Part shown: in pieces, positions 1 through 6,465 of the stretch
Numbering within the stretch: the stretch's first letter is position 1
Layout: every line of letters begins with the position of its first letter
DNA from: Myxococcales bacterium
GTDB taxonomy: Bacteria > Myxococcota_A > Bradymonadia > UBA7976 > UBA1532
Direction of reading: 5' to 3'
Assembly (NCBI GenBank): GCA_020633465.1
Contig: JACKDN010000024.1
Coordinates: 1 to 64,000 of the forward strand
Length of the DNA stretch: 64,000 nucleotides
The notes under the pieces: generated by a model
The model's database searches: none
Told to the model about the DNA's origin: nothing
Seen by the model: only the letters and a program-made list of their open reading frames with translations
Translations under genes and position numbers: made by a program

Positions 1-526
1 CCGCGGCCTGCTTGCCCGGGCCGGCCTGCCCCTGCTCGCCTTCGGCCTGCTGCCCGCCCTGCTGCCCTTCCTGCGCCTGCCCCTCGCCGCCCTCGCCCGG
101 GGCCTCCTTCTCGGCCTTCGCCACCGCCTCGTCGATGGCCGCGTCGGCGTCCACCTCGCCCTCGGGCGGCGTCGCCTCGCCGGCCGCCTCGGCCTCGGCG
201 TGCGCGGCGTCCGGGCCGCCCTCGGCCTCGTGCTGCGCGCCTTCGGCCTCGGTGCCGTCGGCGTTCATGCGCTTCTTCTGCGCGCCCTCGGCCGCGGTGC
301 CCTGCACCTCCTTGGCCTGCATCTCGGCCGGCGTCTCGGCGTCCGGATCGCGCTGCTGCACCCCGTCCTGTTGCGCTTCGGGCGGCTTCAGCTGCTCGCT
401 CTGCGCCCGCACGGACGCCAGCGCCCGCGGATCGAGCTTCTGCAGCTCGGGCGGCGTCGATGGGGGCGGCGCCCCGTCACCTTCGTGTGCGCGGTCCTGT
501 TCGTGCTCGAGGCTGGGATCCGACAT
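1..526 (-). CDS. Partial hydrophilic Glu/Gln/Ala-rich protein of unknown function
   Basis: The minus-strand frame opens with an ATG at 526-524 and stays open for 175 codons to the left edge, so the C-terminus is missing. The visible part has no hydrophobic segment, no cysteine, no tryptophan and no signal peptide. It is built of Glu, Gln, Ala, Gly, Pro and Asp, with a Glu-Gly-Gln-rich run over the last ~30 visible residues. A conserved-looking start (MSDPSLEHEQDR) lies behind a G-rich stretch that can serve as ribosome binding site. It is divergent from the Fur-family gene, 258 bp away. I do not recognise a family; it may be the disordered N-terminus of a larger protein. That it is a gene rests on the open frame and start context, so confidence is moderate. 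Confidence 0.55.
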   Translation of the reverse strand, partial: MSDPSLEHEQDRAHEGDGAPPPSTPPELQKLDPRALASVRAQSEQLKPPEAQQDGVQQRDPDAETPAEMQAKEVQGTAAEGAQKKRMNADGTEAEGAQHEAEGGPDAAHAEAEAAGEATPPEGEVDADAAIDEAVAKAEKEAPGEGGEGQAQEGQQGGQQAEGEQGQAGPGKQAA

Positions 527-726
527 GACGCCCCCGGACGCGGCTCTGGTCGACGCCTCGCAGCGGGTCGCGGGGCGACGGGAGAACGTAGCATCCACCG
601 CCCCACGCGCGCGACGCGGAATTCGCGGGACGGCCGTCGTGCGCGCCCGCCGTCGCGTCGCGCCGTGCCCGCCGGCCGCGCCGCCCGCGGCCCACGCGCC
701 GCGACCTTCTGCCGCGCCGCGGCGTC

Positions 727-759
727 TTTACGCCTTTCTGGTCGTGTGCTATCGCACGA
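727..759 (+). promoter_or_regulatory. Candidate promoter with overlapping palindrome upstream of the Fur-family gene
   Basis: TTTACG (727-732) and TATCGC (750-755) are 17 bp apart and resemble weak -35/-10 boxes. An 18-bp imperfect inverted repeat (742-759, 7 of 9 pairs matching, TCGTGTGCT/ATCGCACGA) covers the -10 box. Fur-family regulators often autoregulate through such an operator. The repeat is GC-richer than a classical Fur box, so this is only a candidate. Confidence 0.3.
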
Positions 760-784
760 TCTCGCGACCGGCTGCAGGTGGTCC

Positions 785-1273
785 GTGTTCGACGTCGACG
801 AAGCTCTCGAGCGCCTCACGCGCTACCTCGACGATAACGGCCTGAAGTCCACGGCCCAGCGCCGCCTGATCACGCGCATCTTCTTCGATCCGAAGCACCG
901 GCAAGAGCACCCGAGCGTCGAAGACCTGTACCTGCGCGTGCGCGATCAGGATCCCAAGGTGGGCTACGCCACCATCTACCGCACGTTGAAGCTGCTGGTG
1001 GACGCCGGGCTGGCCAACCCCAGCCGCCTGGGCGACAACCAGACGCGCTACGAGCCCGACGTGCCGGGCGAGCACCACGACCACCTCGTGTGCACCGCCT
1101 GCGGCGCCATCCTCGAGTTCGAGGAGGATCGCATCGAGGCGCTGCAGGAATCGGTCGCGAAGCGCATGGGGTTCAACCTGGCGAACCACCGCATGGTGCT
1201 CTACGGCGAGCCCGACGATCCCTGCACGGCGCCGCAATGCGAACGCCGCCCCTCGACGAGCCCCCAGCCATGA
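785..1273 (+). CDS. Fur-family metalloregulator
   Basis: 162-aa transcriptional regulator of the Fur/Zur/PerR family, of typical length. The N-terminal winged helix (residues ~5-85) includes the recognition-helix region YATIYRTLKLLVDAG. The C-terminal metal-binding dimerisation part has the His-rich HHDHLVC box and two cysteine pairs, C103-x2-C106 and C147-x4-C152, as in the structural zinc site of the family. The start chosen is the GTG at 785, 6-7 nt after an AGGTGG stretch; the frame extends further upstream but loses family similarity there. The stop overlaps the ATG of the next gene (ATGA), so the two are translationally coupled. The family is clear; which metal or signal it senses (Fe, Zn, peroxide) cannot be told from sequence alone. 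Confidence 0.9.
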   Translation: MFDVDEALERLTRYLDDNGLKSTAQRRLITRIFFDPKHRQEHPSVEDLYLRVRDQDPKVGYATIYRTLKLLVDAGLANPSRLGDNQTRYEPDVPGEHHDHLVCTACGAILEFEEDRIEALQESVAKRMGFNLANHRMVLYGEPDDPCTAPQCERRPSTSPQP

Positions 1274-2223
1274 ACCGCGCCGCCCGCCCCATCGCCGCGA
1301 TCGACATCGGGTCCAACTCGGTGCATCTGACGCTGGCGCGGGTGTCGGACGGCGACATCGAGGTCATCGAGCGGCGGAAGGATCCCGCGCAGCTCGCCGG
1401 CCAGCTCGAGCGCGACGGGCGGCTGAGCGACCGGGCGGTGGATCGCGTCGTGGCGACGCTGCGCGACTTCGCGCAGGTGGCCAAGGCCCACGACGCCGTG
1501 GTGCGGGCGACGGCCACGGCCGCCGTGCGGGCGGCGCGCAACGGGCAGACCTTCCTCGACCGGGCCGAGCGCGAGGCCGGCGTCGACGTCGAGCTCATCA
1601 GCGGGGCGCAGGAAGCGCGGCTGACCTACCAGGGCGTGATGCACGGCCTGCCCGAGCTTCGGGACAGCGCGGTGCTGGCGGTCGACATCGGCGGGGGCAG
1701 CACCGAGCTCGTGTGCGGGCGGGACGGGCGCGCGGCGCTCACCGCCAGCGTGGCGACGGGGTCGCTGGTGGTGTCGCGCACCCTGCTCGGCCCCGATCCC
1801 ATCTCGCGCCACCGCATCGACCGGGCGCGCCGGCGCCTCGAGGCGACGCTCAGCCACCGCATGCGGGACGTCGAGCGGGTGGGCTTCGAGATCGCGGTCG
1901 CCACGGGCGGCACGGCGCAGCGGCTGGCGCGGCTGGCCCAGGCGCTCGACGGCGAGGTGCGGGCCGACGTGCACCGCGCCTTCCTCAGCCGGTTGGCGCT
2001 CGACACGGTGGTGAAGCGGCTGGCGCGCGCGCCGACGCGCGCCGAGCGGCTGGCGATTCGGGGGATGGATCCGGAGCGCGTGGACACCGTGCTGGGGGGC
2101 GCGTTGGTGTTCCAGGTGCTGACGCGGGGGCTGGGCATCGAGGGGTGGACCGTCTCGATGGACGCCCTGCGCACCGGCCTGCTGGTGGACACGCACCGGC
2201 GCGAGGCCGATCGCGCCGACTGA
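1270..2223 (+). CDS. Ppx/GppA-family phosphatase (exopolyphosphatase-like)
   Basis: 317-aa member of the Ppx/GppA family, which hydrolyses terminal phosphates of polyphosphate or pppGpp. The actin-like fold motifs are present: the N-terminal phosphate-1 loop AAIDIGSNSVHLTLA (residues ~8-22), the second phosphate loop AVDIGGGSTELV, and ATGGTAQRLARL further on. At ~320 aa it is the short form, lacking the C-terminal HD-like domain of E. coli Ppx (~510 aa). It begins inside the stop of the Fur-family gene (4-nt ATGA overlap), implying co-expression with a metalloregulator. Polyphosphate binds metals, so a link to metal homeostasis is a reasonable but unproven inference. Ppx versus GppA activity cannot be decided. 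Confidence 0.88.
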   Translation: MNRAARPIAAIDIGSNSVHLTLARVSDGDIEVIERRKDPAQLAGQLERDGRLSDRAVDRVVATLRDFAQVAKAHDAVVRATATAAVRAARNGQTFLDRAEREAGVDVELISGAQEARLTYQGVMHGLPELRDSAVLAVDIGGGSTELVCGRDGRAALTASVATGSLVVSRTLLGPDPISRHRIDRARRRLEATLSHRMRDVERVGFEIAVATGGTAQRLARLAQALDGEVRADVHRAFLSRLALDTVVKRLARAPTRAERLAIRGMDPERVDTVLGGALVFQVLTRGLGIEGWTVSMDALRTGLLVDTHRREADRAD

Positions 2224-2317
2224 GGCGCCCCCCGCTCCATCCGCCGCTGCGACGAGACCAGCGGAACATCAGGGGACGGTCGGCCGTTGGCGGTCGAACC
2301 GAAGGGGGTGAGACGAC

Positions 2318-3964
2318 GTGAAGGCATCCGATCTGTTCGTGAAGTGCCTCGAGGCCGAGGGCGTGCACACCATCTATGGCGTGCCCGGCGAAGAGAACGC
2401 CGACATGATGATGTCGCTCGAGGACTCGAGCATCGACTTCGTGCTGACGCGCCACGAGCAGGGGGCGGCCTTCATGGCCGAGGCGTTCGGGCGGCTGACC
2501 GGCGAGCCGGGGGTGTGCCTGGGCACGCTGGGGCCGGGGGCGACGAACCTGATCACCGGGGTGGCCGACGCCAACATGGATCGGGCGCCGATGGTGGTCA
2601 TCACCGGGCAGGGCGACAGCAAGCGGCTGCACAAGGAGAGCCACCAGGCGATGGACGTGGTGTCCATGTTCCGGCCGGTGGTGAAGTGGGGGGACACCGT
2701 GTTCCACCCGCAGAACATCCCCGAGATGGTGCGCAAGGCGTTCAAGCTGGCGACGACCGAGAAGCCGGGCGCGTGCCACCTGGAGCTGGCCGAGGACGTG
2801 GCCGAGATGCAGGTCGAGGGGCGCCCGCTGCGGCCGAACAAGGTGCGGCGGCCCGTGCCCGACGACAAGATCATGAGCCAGGTGTGCGATCTCATCCGGG
2901 GGGCGAAGCGGCCGGTGATCCTGGCCGGCAACGGCACCATCCGGCGGCGGGCGAGCAAGCAGCTGCGGCTGTTCGCCGAGCGCACCGGCATCGGCGTGAT
3001 CAACACGTTCATGGCCAAGGGGGCCGTCGACTTCACCGCGCCGTACAGCCTGTTCACCATCGGGCTGGGGGCGAAGGATCTGGTGGCCTGCGCCATCGAC
3101 GCCGCCGATCTGGTGATCTCGATGGGCTACGACATGGTGGAGTACCACCCCAAGCTGTGGAACCCGCACGGCGACAAGCGGATCGTCCACATGGACTTCC
3201 TGCCCGCCGAGATCGACGAGCACTACCACTGCGACGTCGAGGTGGTGGGCGACCTGGCGCACAGCCTGTGGATGCTGAACGAGCGGTTCGCCGAGGACTG
3301 CCCGAAGTGGGATCTGAGCCAGCAGGCCGCCGTGCGGCGCGACATGCTGGAAGACTTCGCGATGCACAAGGACGACGACACGCGCGGCCCGATGCGCCCG
3401 CAGAAGGTGCTGTGGGACGTGCGGCAGGCCATGCGGCCCGGCGACGTCGTGCTGAGCGACGTGGGCGCGCACAAGATGTGGATCGCGCGGTACTACCAGT
3501 GTCACGAGCCGAACAGCTGCTTGATTCCCAACGGGTTCTGCTCGATGGGGTTCGCGCTGCCCGGCGCCATCGCGGCGGCGCGCACGTTCCCCGAGAAGCA
3601 GGTGCTGGCCATCTGCGGCGACGGGGGGTTCATGATGAACGTGCAGGAGCTCGAGACGGCGAAGCGCCTGGGCGTGAACATGGTGTGCATGGTGTGGGAC
3701 GACGGGGGGTACGGGCTGATCAAGTGGAAGCAGGACAACCACTTCGGGCGGCACGTGCACTTGGATTTCGGGAACCCGGATTGGTTGAAGTTGGCGGAGG
3801 CCTTCGGGTGGAAGGGGCACTACGTCGACCGTAGCGGGGATCTGCTTCGGACCTTGAAGGGCGCTTTTGCCGAGGATGGGCCGTCGTTGGTTGTCGTGCC
3901 GATTGATTATTCGGAGAACGAGAAGCTCACGAAGCGGTTGGGGGAGATCGTCTGTCCGATCTGA
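2318..3964 (+). CDS. Acetolactate synthase-like thiamine-diphosphate enzyme
   Basis: 548-aa ThDP-dependent enzyme of the acetolactate synthase/pyruvate oxidase superfamily, of normal length. Visible: the N-terminal Pyr domain with the catalytic Glu (E47 in TRHEQGAAFMAEA), GPGATNLITGV, the central domain, and the PP domain with the ThDP/Mg motif GDGGFMMNVQELETA. The C-terminal part (LDFGNPDWLKLAEAFGW, PIDYSEN) resembles catabolic AlsS more than anabolic IlvB, and no small regulatory subunit gene follows. It likely condenses two pyruvates to 2-acetolactate, but related enzymes (oxalyl-CoA decarboxylase, glyoxylate carboligase, sulfoacetaldehyde acetyltransferase) share these motifs, so substrate is inferred. 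GTG start with AAGGGGG about 10 nt upstream. It stands alone, 94 bp after the phosphatase. Confidence 0.78.
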   Translation: MKASDLFVKCLEAEGVHTIYGVPGEENADMMMSLEDSSIDFVLTRHEQGAAFMAEAFGRLTGEPGVCLGTLGPGATNLITGVADANMDRAPMVVITGQGDSKRLHKESHQAMDVVSMFRPVVKWGDTVFHPQNIPEMVRKAFKLATTEKPGACHLELAEDVAEMQVEGRPLRPNKVRRPVPDDKIMSQVCDLIRGAKRPVILAGNGTIRRRASKQLRLFAERTGIGVINTFMAKGAVDFTAPYSLFTIGLGAKDLVACAIDAADLVISMGYDMVEYHPKLWNPHGDKRIVHMDFLPAEIDEHYHCDVEVVGDLAHSLWMLNERFAEDCPKWDLSQQAAVRRDMLEDFAMHKDDDTRGPMRPQKVLWDVRQAMRPGDVVLSDVGAHKMWIARYYQCHEPNSCLIPNGFCSMGFALPGAIAAARTFPEKQVLAICGDGGFMMNVQELETAKRLGVNMVCMVWDDGGYGLIKWKQDNHFGRHVHLDFGNPDWLKLAEAFGWKGHYVDRSGDLLRTLKGAFAEDGPSLVVVPIDYSENEKLTKRLGEIVCPI

Positions 3965-3970
3965 ACTCGG

Positions 3971-4029
3971 GCGCCGCGGCTCGGCGGGCGCCGCGGCTCG
4001 GCGGGCGCCGCGGCTCGGCGGGCGCCGCG
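3971..4029. repeat. 17-bp tandem repeat (about 3.5 copies)
   Basis: The unit GCGCCGCGGCTCGGCGG is repeated exactly at 3971, 3988 and 4005, followed by a partial copy at 4022. It starts 7 bp after the stop of the ThDP enzyme and opens a 2.5-kb gene-free block. Each unit can fold on itself (GCCGCGGC core). Confidence 0.9.
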
Positions 4030-4165
4030 TCTGGTCGGCTCGACCTGAGCGCTGCGGCACGGCACTGAGGCCCGACGTTCGGCGATGAGCGTCGCGCTTC
4101 GGAGATCACGCGCCGCGTGACGCCGACGGTCTCTTCGCAGCTCGGCGCTGCTGGGCGCCTGGTTT

Positions 4166-4222
4166 TCGAGGAAGGCACTCCGTGCCTCCCTCGAGCTCCC
4201 ACCGGCCAGGGCTCCGCCCTGG
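4166..4222. repeat. Pair of REP-like hairpins with TCC loops
   Basis: Two adjacent stem-loops: 4166-4194 (two 6-bp arms around one A/C mismatch, loop TCC) and 4206-4222 (CCAGGGC-TCC-GCCCTGG, perfect 7-bp stem). Both have the same TCC loop. Motifs like the second are common in REP-type intergenic repeats of high-GC bacteria. There is no T-run, so they are not typical terminators. Confidence 0.65.
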
Positions 4223-4343
4223 ACCCGTTCGGACTCACGAAGGCGGGACAGCGGCGTGGGTGGTGAGTTGCAGGTCTTCTGGCGCCGCGCCAGTTGACGG
4301 CCGCGGCGGCTCACGGCCAAGCCCAGCCGACCGGTTCTCGCAA

Positions 4344-4492
4344 GATTTGGCGCCGGCGCCGCCCTCTCGCGCCATTGCCCGCCGACGGTGCATGCGCCGG
4401 CTTCGACTCATCCACGGCGGCACGAGCCTCGCATTTTCTGAAAAGAAGGCGGGCAAAGCCGCTCCTGAAACGGGCGGCGCCGGCGCCAAATC
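4344..4492. mobile_element. MITE-like element with perfect 21-bp terminal inverted repeats
   Basis: Bases 4344-4364 are the exact reverse complement of 4472-4492 (core TTTGGCGCCGGCGCC). They enclose 107 bp. A second, inner inverted pair of 9 bp (TTGCCCGCC at 4375-4383 and GGCGGGCAA at 4448-4456) nests inside, so the whole 149 bp can fold into one long hairpin. It has no coding capacity and a visibly AT-richer centre (GCATTTTCTGAAAAGAAG). I see no clear target-site duplication, so it could also be a large REP/BIME or an RNA hairpin rather than a transposable element. Confidence 0.55.
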
Positions 4493-4540
4493 ATGACGAC
4501 GACCGAGTCGGGGGCTAGACCGTTCGCCGAGAAGCGCGGC

Positions 4541-4660
4541 GGTGATATGCGGCTGCGGGGCGCGATGAGCGTTGGTGCGTCAGACGAACGGCGCGTGGCA
4601 TGGGGGCTGGGGCCTCGCGCGCGCGTCGGTGATATGGGGCTGACGGGCCGCGCGATGAGG
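4541..4660. repeat. Degenerate direct repeat in the gene-free block
   Basis: GGTGATATG-CGGCTGCGGGGCGCGATGAG at 4541-4569 recurs with changes at 4628-4660 (GGTGATATG-GGGCTGACGGGCC...GATGAG), 87 bp downstream. No convincing reading frame accompanies it. It belongs to the same repeat-rich stretch as the flanking entries. Confidence 0.5.
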
Positions 4661-4970
4661 CGGCTGGCGTGGTGATCGCAGGGCTGTCGGGGCGCGTCGA
4701 CGAACGCGCGAGGTGCTGGGCGGGGCTGTGAGGCGGCGACGCAGTCGTGGGGCGCCGGTGGTCGCGCGGTGGGGGCCCCTCGACGACGCCGCGCCCAAGC
4801 CCCAGGTGACCGGGCCAGCTGTGAGGTGGAAATGGCGCGTCGGTGCCGTCGCCCTGAGGGACCGGGGCCGCCTGCACGATGCGGCGGGCGGCGTGGACGC
4901 GAGGCGGTGGGGGCGTACTCGGCGTCGGCGCGATCGAGGTGCCGACCGGCGACCAAGCCGAGCACGTCAG

Positions 4971-6319
4971 GGCTCACGAAGCGGCGCCGCGACGCAGTCG
5001 TCGGCGGCGCCACCCAGGCGCCGCGAACCCCGGCCCGCGGCCGGACGCGGCCCATACCCCGAAGCCCCGAGGCCAGGTTCCACGACGCCACGCCCGAGCC
5101 CCAACCCACCGAGGTCCGTGACCGGGCGCCAGCGCGCGAGCGTGGTGAAATCGGCCGGCGTGCGGCATCCGCCGTACGTGCCTGAGCGACCGAGCCGCCC
5201 GCAGCCGATGCCGAAGGCGAGGCGAGGACGCGAGGATCGCGAAGGCGCGCCCGAAGGGCGCCGGCTGCAGGGGGTCTGGGGTGGCCGGCAGGCCCCCCAG
5301 TGCCGCGCGCTTGCGCGCGGCGGAGACACAGTCTGTCCGGTGGAGGCTGCACCTGTTCCAGCAGCGTACCGCCCCGCCCGCTCCAGACGCCCAGCCAGCC
5401 ACCTGTCCGCCCAACCGCCACGCCTCGGTCCGACCCAGCAGGGCTCCGGCTCACGAAGCGCCGCCGCGACGCAGTCGCAGGCGGCGCCACCCAGGCGCCG
5501 CGAACCCCGGCCCGCGGCCGGACGCGGCCCATACCCCGAAGCCCCGAGGCCAGGTTCCACGACGCCACGCCCGAGCCCCAACCCACCGAGGTCCGTGACC
5601 GGGCGCCAGGGCACGGGCGTGGTGAAACCGGCCGGCGTGCGGCATCCGCCGTACGTGCCTGAGCGACCGAGCCGCCCGCAGCCGATGCCGAAGGCGAGGC
5701 GAGGACGCGAGGATCGCGAAGGCGCGCCTGAAGGGCGCCGGCTGCTGGGGGTCTGGGGTGGCCGGCAGGCCCCCCAGTGCCGCGCGCTTGCGCGCGGCGG
5801 CAAAACAGTCTGTCCGGTGGAGGCTGCACCTGTTCCAGCGGGCCACCGCCCCGCCCGCTCCAGACGCCCAGCCAACCACCTGTCCGCCCAACCGCCACGC
5901 CTCAGTCCGACCCAGCAGGCCCTGGCTCACGAAGCGCCGCCGCGACGCTGGAGCCGTCGGCGGCGCCACCAGGCCCGCAATCCCCGGCCCGCGACCGGCC
6001 GCGGCCCATGCCCCGAAGCCCCGAGGCCAGGTTCCACGACGCCCCGCCCCAGAGCCCCAATCCACCGAGGTCCGTGACCGGGCGCCACCGCACGGTCGTG
6101 GTGAGACCGGCCGGCGTGCGGCATCCGCCGTACGTGCCTGAGCGACCGAGCCGCCCGCAGCCGATGCCGAAGGCGAGGCGAGGACGCGAGGATCGCGAAG
6201 GCGCGCCCGAAGGGCGCCGGCCAAGCGGGGGGTCTGGGGTGGCCGGCAGGCCCCCCAGTGCCGCGCGCTTGCGCGCGGCGGCAAAACAGTCTGTCCGGTG
6301 GAGGCTGCACCTGTTCCAG
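4971..6319. repeat. Three tandem copies of a ~477-bp structured repeat upstream of the RADAR pair
   Basis: Copies start at the shared GGCTCACGAAGC at 4971, 5448 and 5924 (spacings 477 and 476 bp). The third stops at ~6319, missing the last ~85 bp of the unit. Copies are highly similar, with scattered substitutions and small indels. A more decayed partial copy is recognisable at about 4731-4817. Every copy contains a near-perfect hairpin, CCGCGCGC-TT-GCGCGCGG (5303-5320, 5780-5797, 6261-6278), and a second stem, GCGCCC-GAA-GGGCGC. In copy two the latter changes C to T, keeping a G-U pair if transcribed. Long open frames exist on both strands, as expected from extreme GC, but the frame is not kept in the third copy, so I regard the block as non-coding. 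It ends about 145 bp before rdrA. Confidence 0.85.
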
Positions 6320-6428
6320 CGAAGCACCCCTCCGCGCGACCGCGACGCTCGGTCGACCACCGGTCCGAACGGCACCCCGATGGGCGCGATGCCGGTCCAA
6401 CATCCACGACGCCCGCGGCCGATGCCCG

Positions 6429-6437
6429 TGATACAAC
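6429..6437 (+). promoter_or_regulatory. Candidate extended -10 promoter for the RADAR operon
   Basis: TGATACAAC reads as TG-n-TACAAC, an extended -10 element, 29 bp before the rdrA ATG in an otherwise GC-rich stretch. There is no recognisable -35 box at the usual distance. An AGAGGGA ribosome binding site follows at 6454-6460. Confidence 0.3.
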
Positions 6438-6465
6438 GGCGGTCGGGCGACCCAGAGGGACACGC

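Noticed and set aside
1985..4060. Large minus-strand frame opposite the ThDP-enzyme gene
   Set aside because: It is the antisense shadow of a clear enzyme gene. It has His/Pro/Arg-rich composition and no start signal.
4408..6077. Long open frames on both strands through the 477-bp repeats
   Set aside because: Extreme GC leaves all frames open. The copies do not keep a common frame (third copy has indels), the composition is Arg/Pro/Gly noise, and no start context is conserved.
4971..6319. CRISPR array or retron
   Set aside because: Units are ~477 bp and similar throughout, with no short repeat/unique spacer pattern, and no cas or reverse transcriptase gene is nearby.
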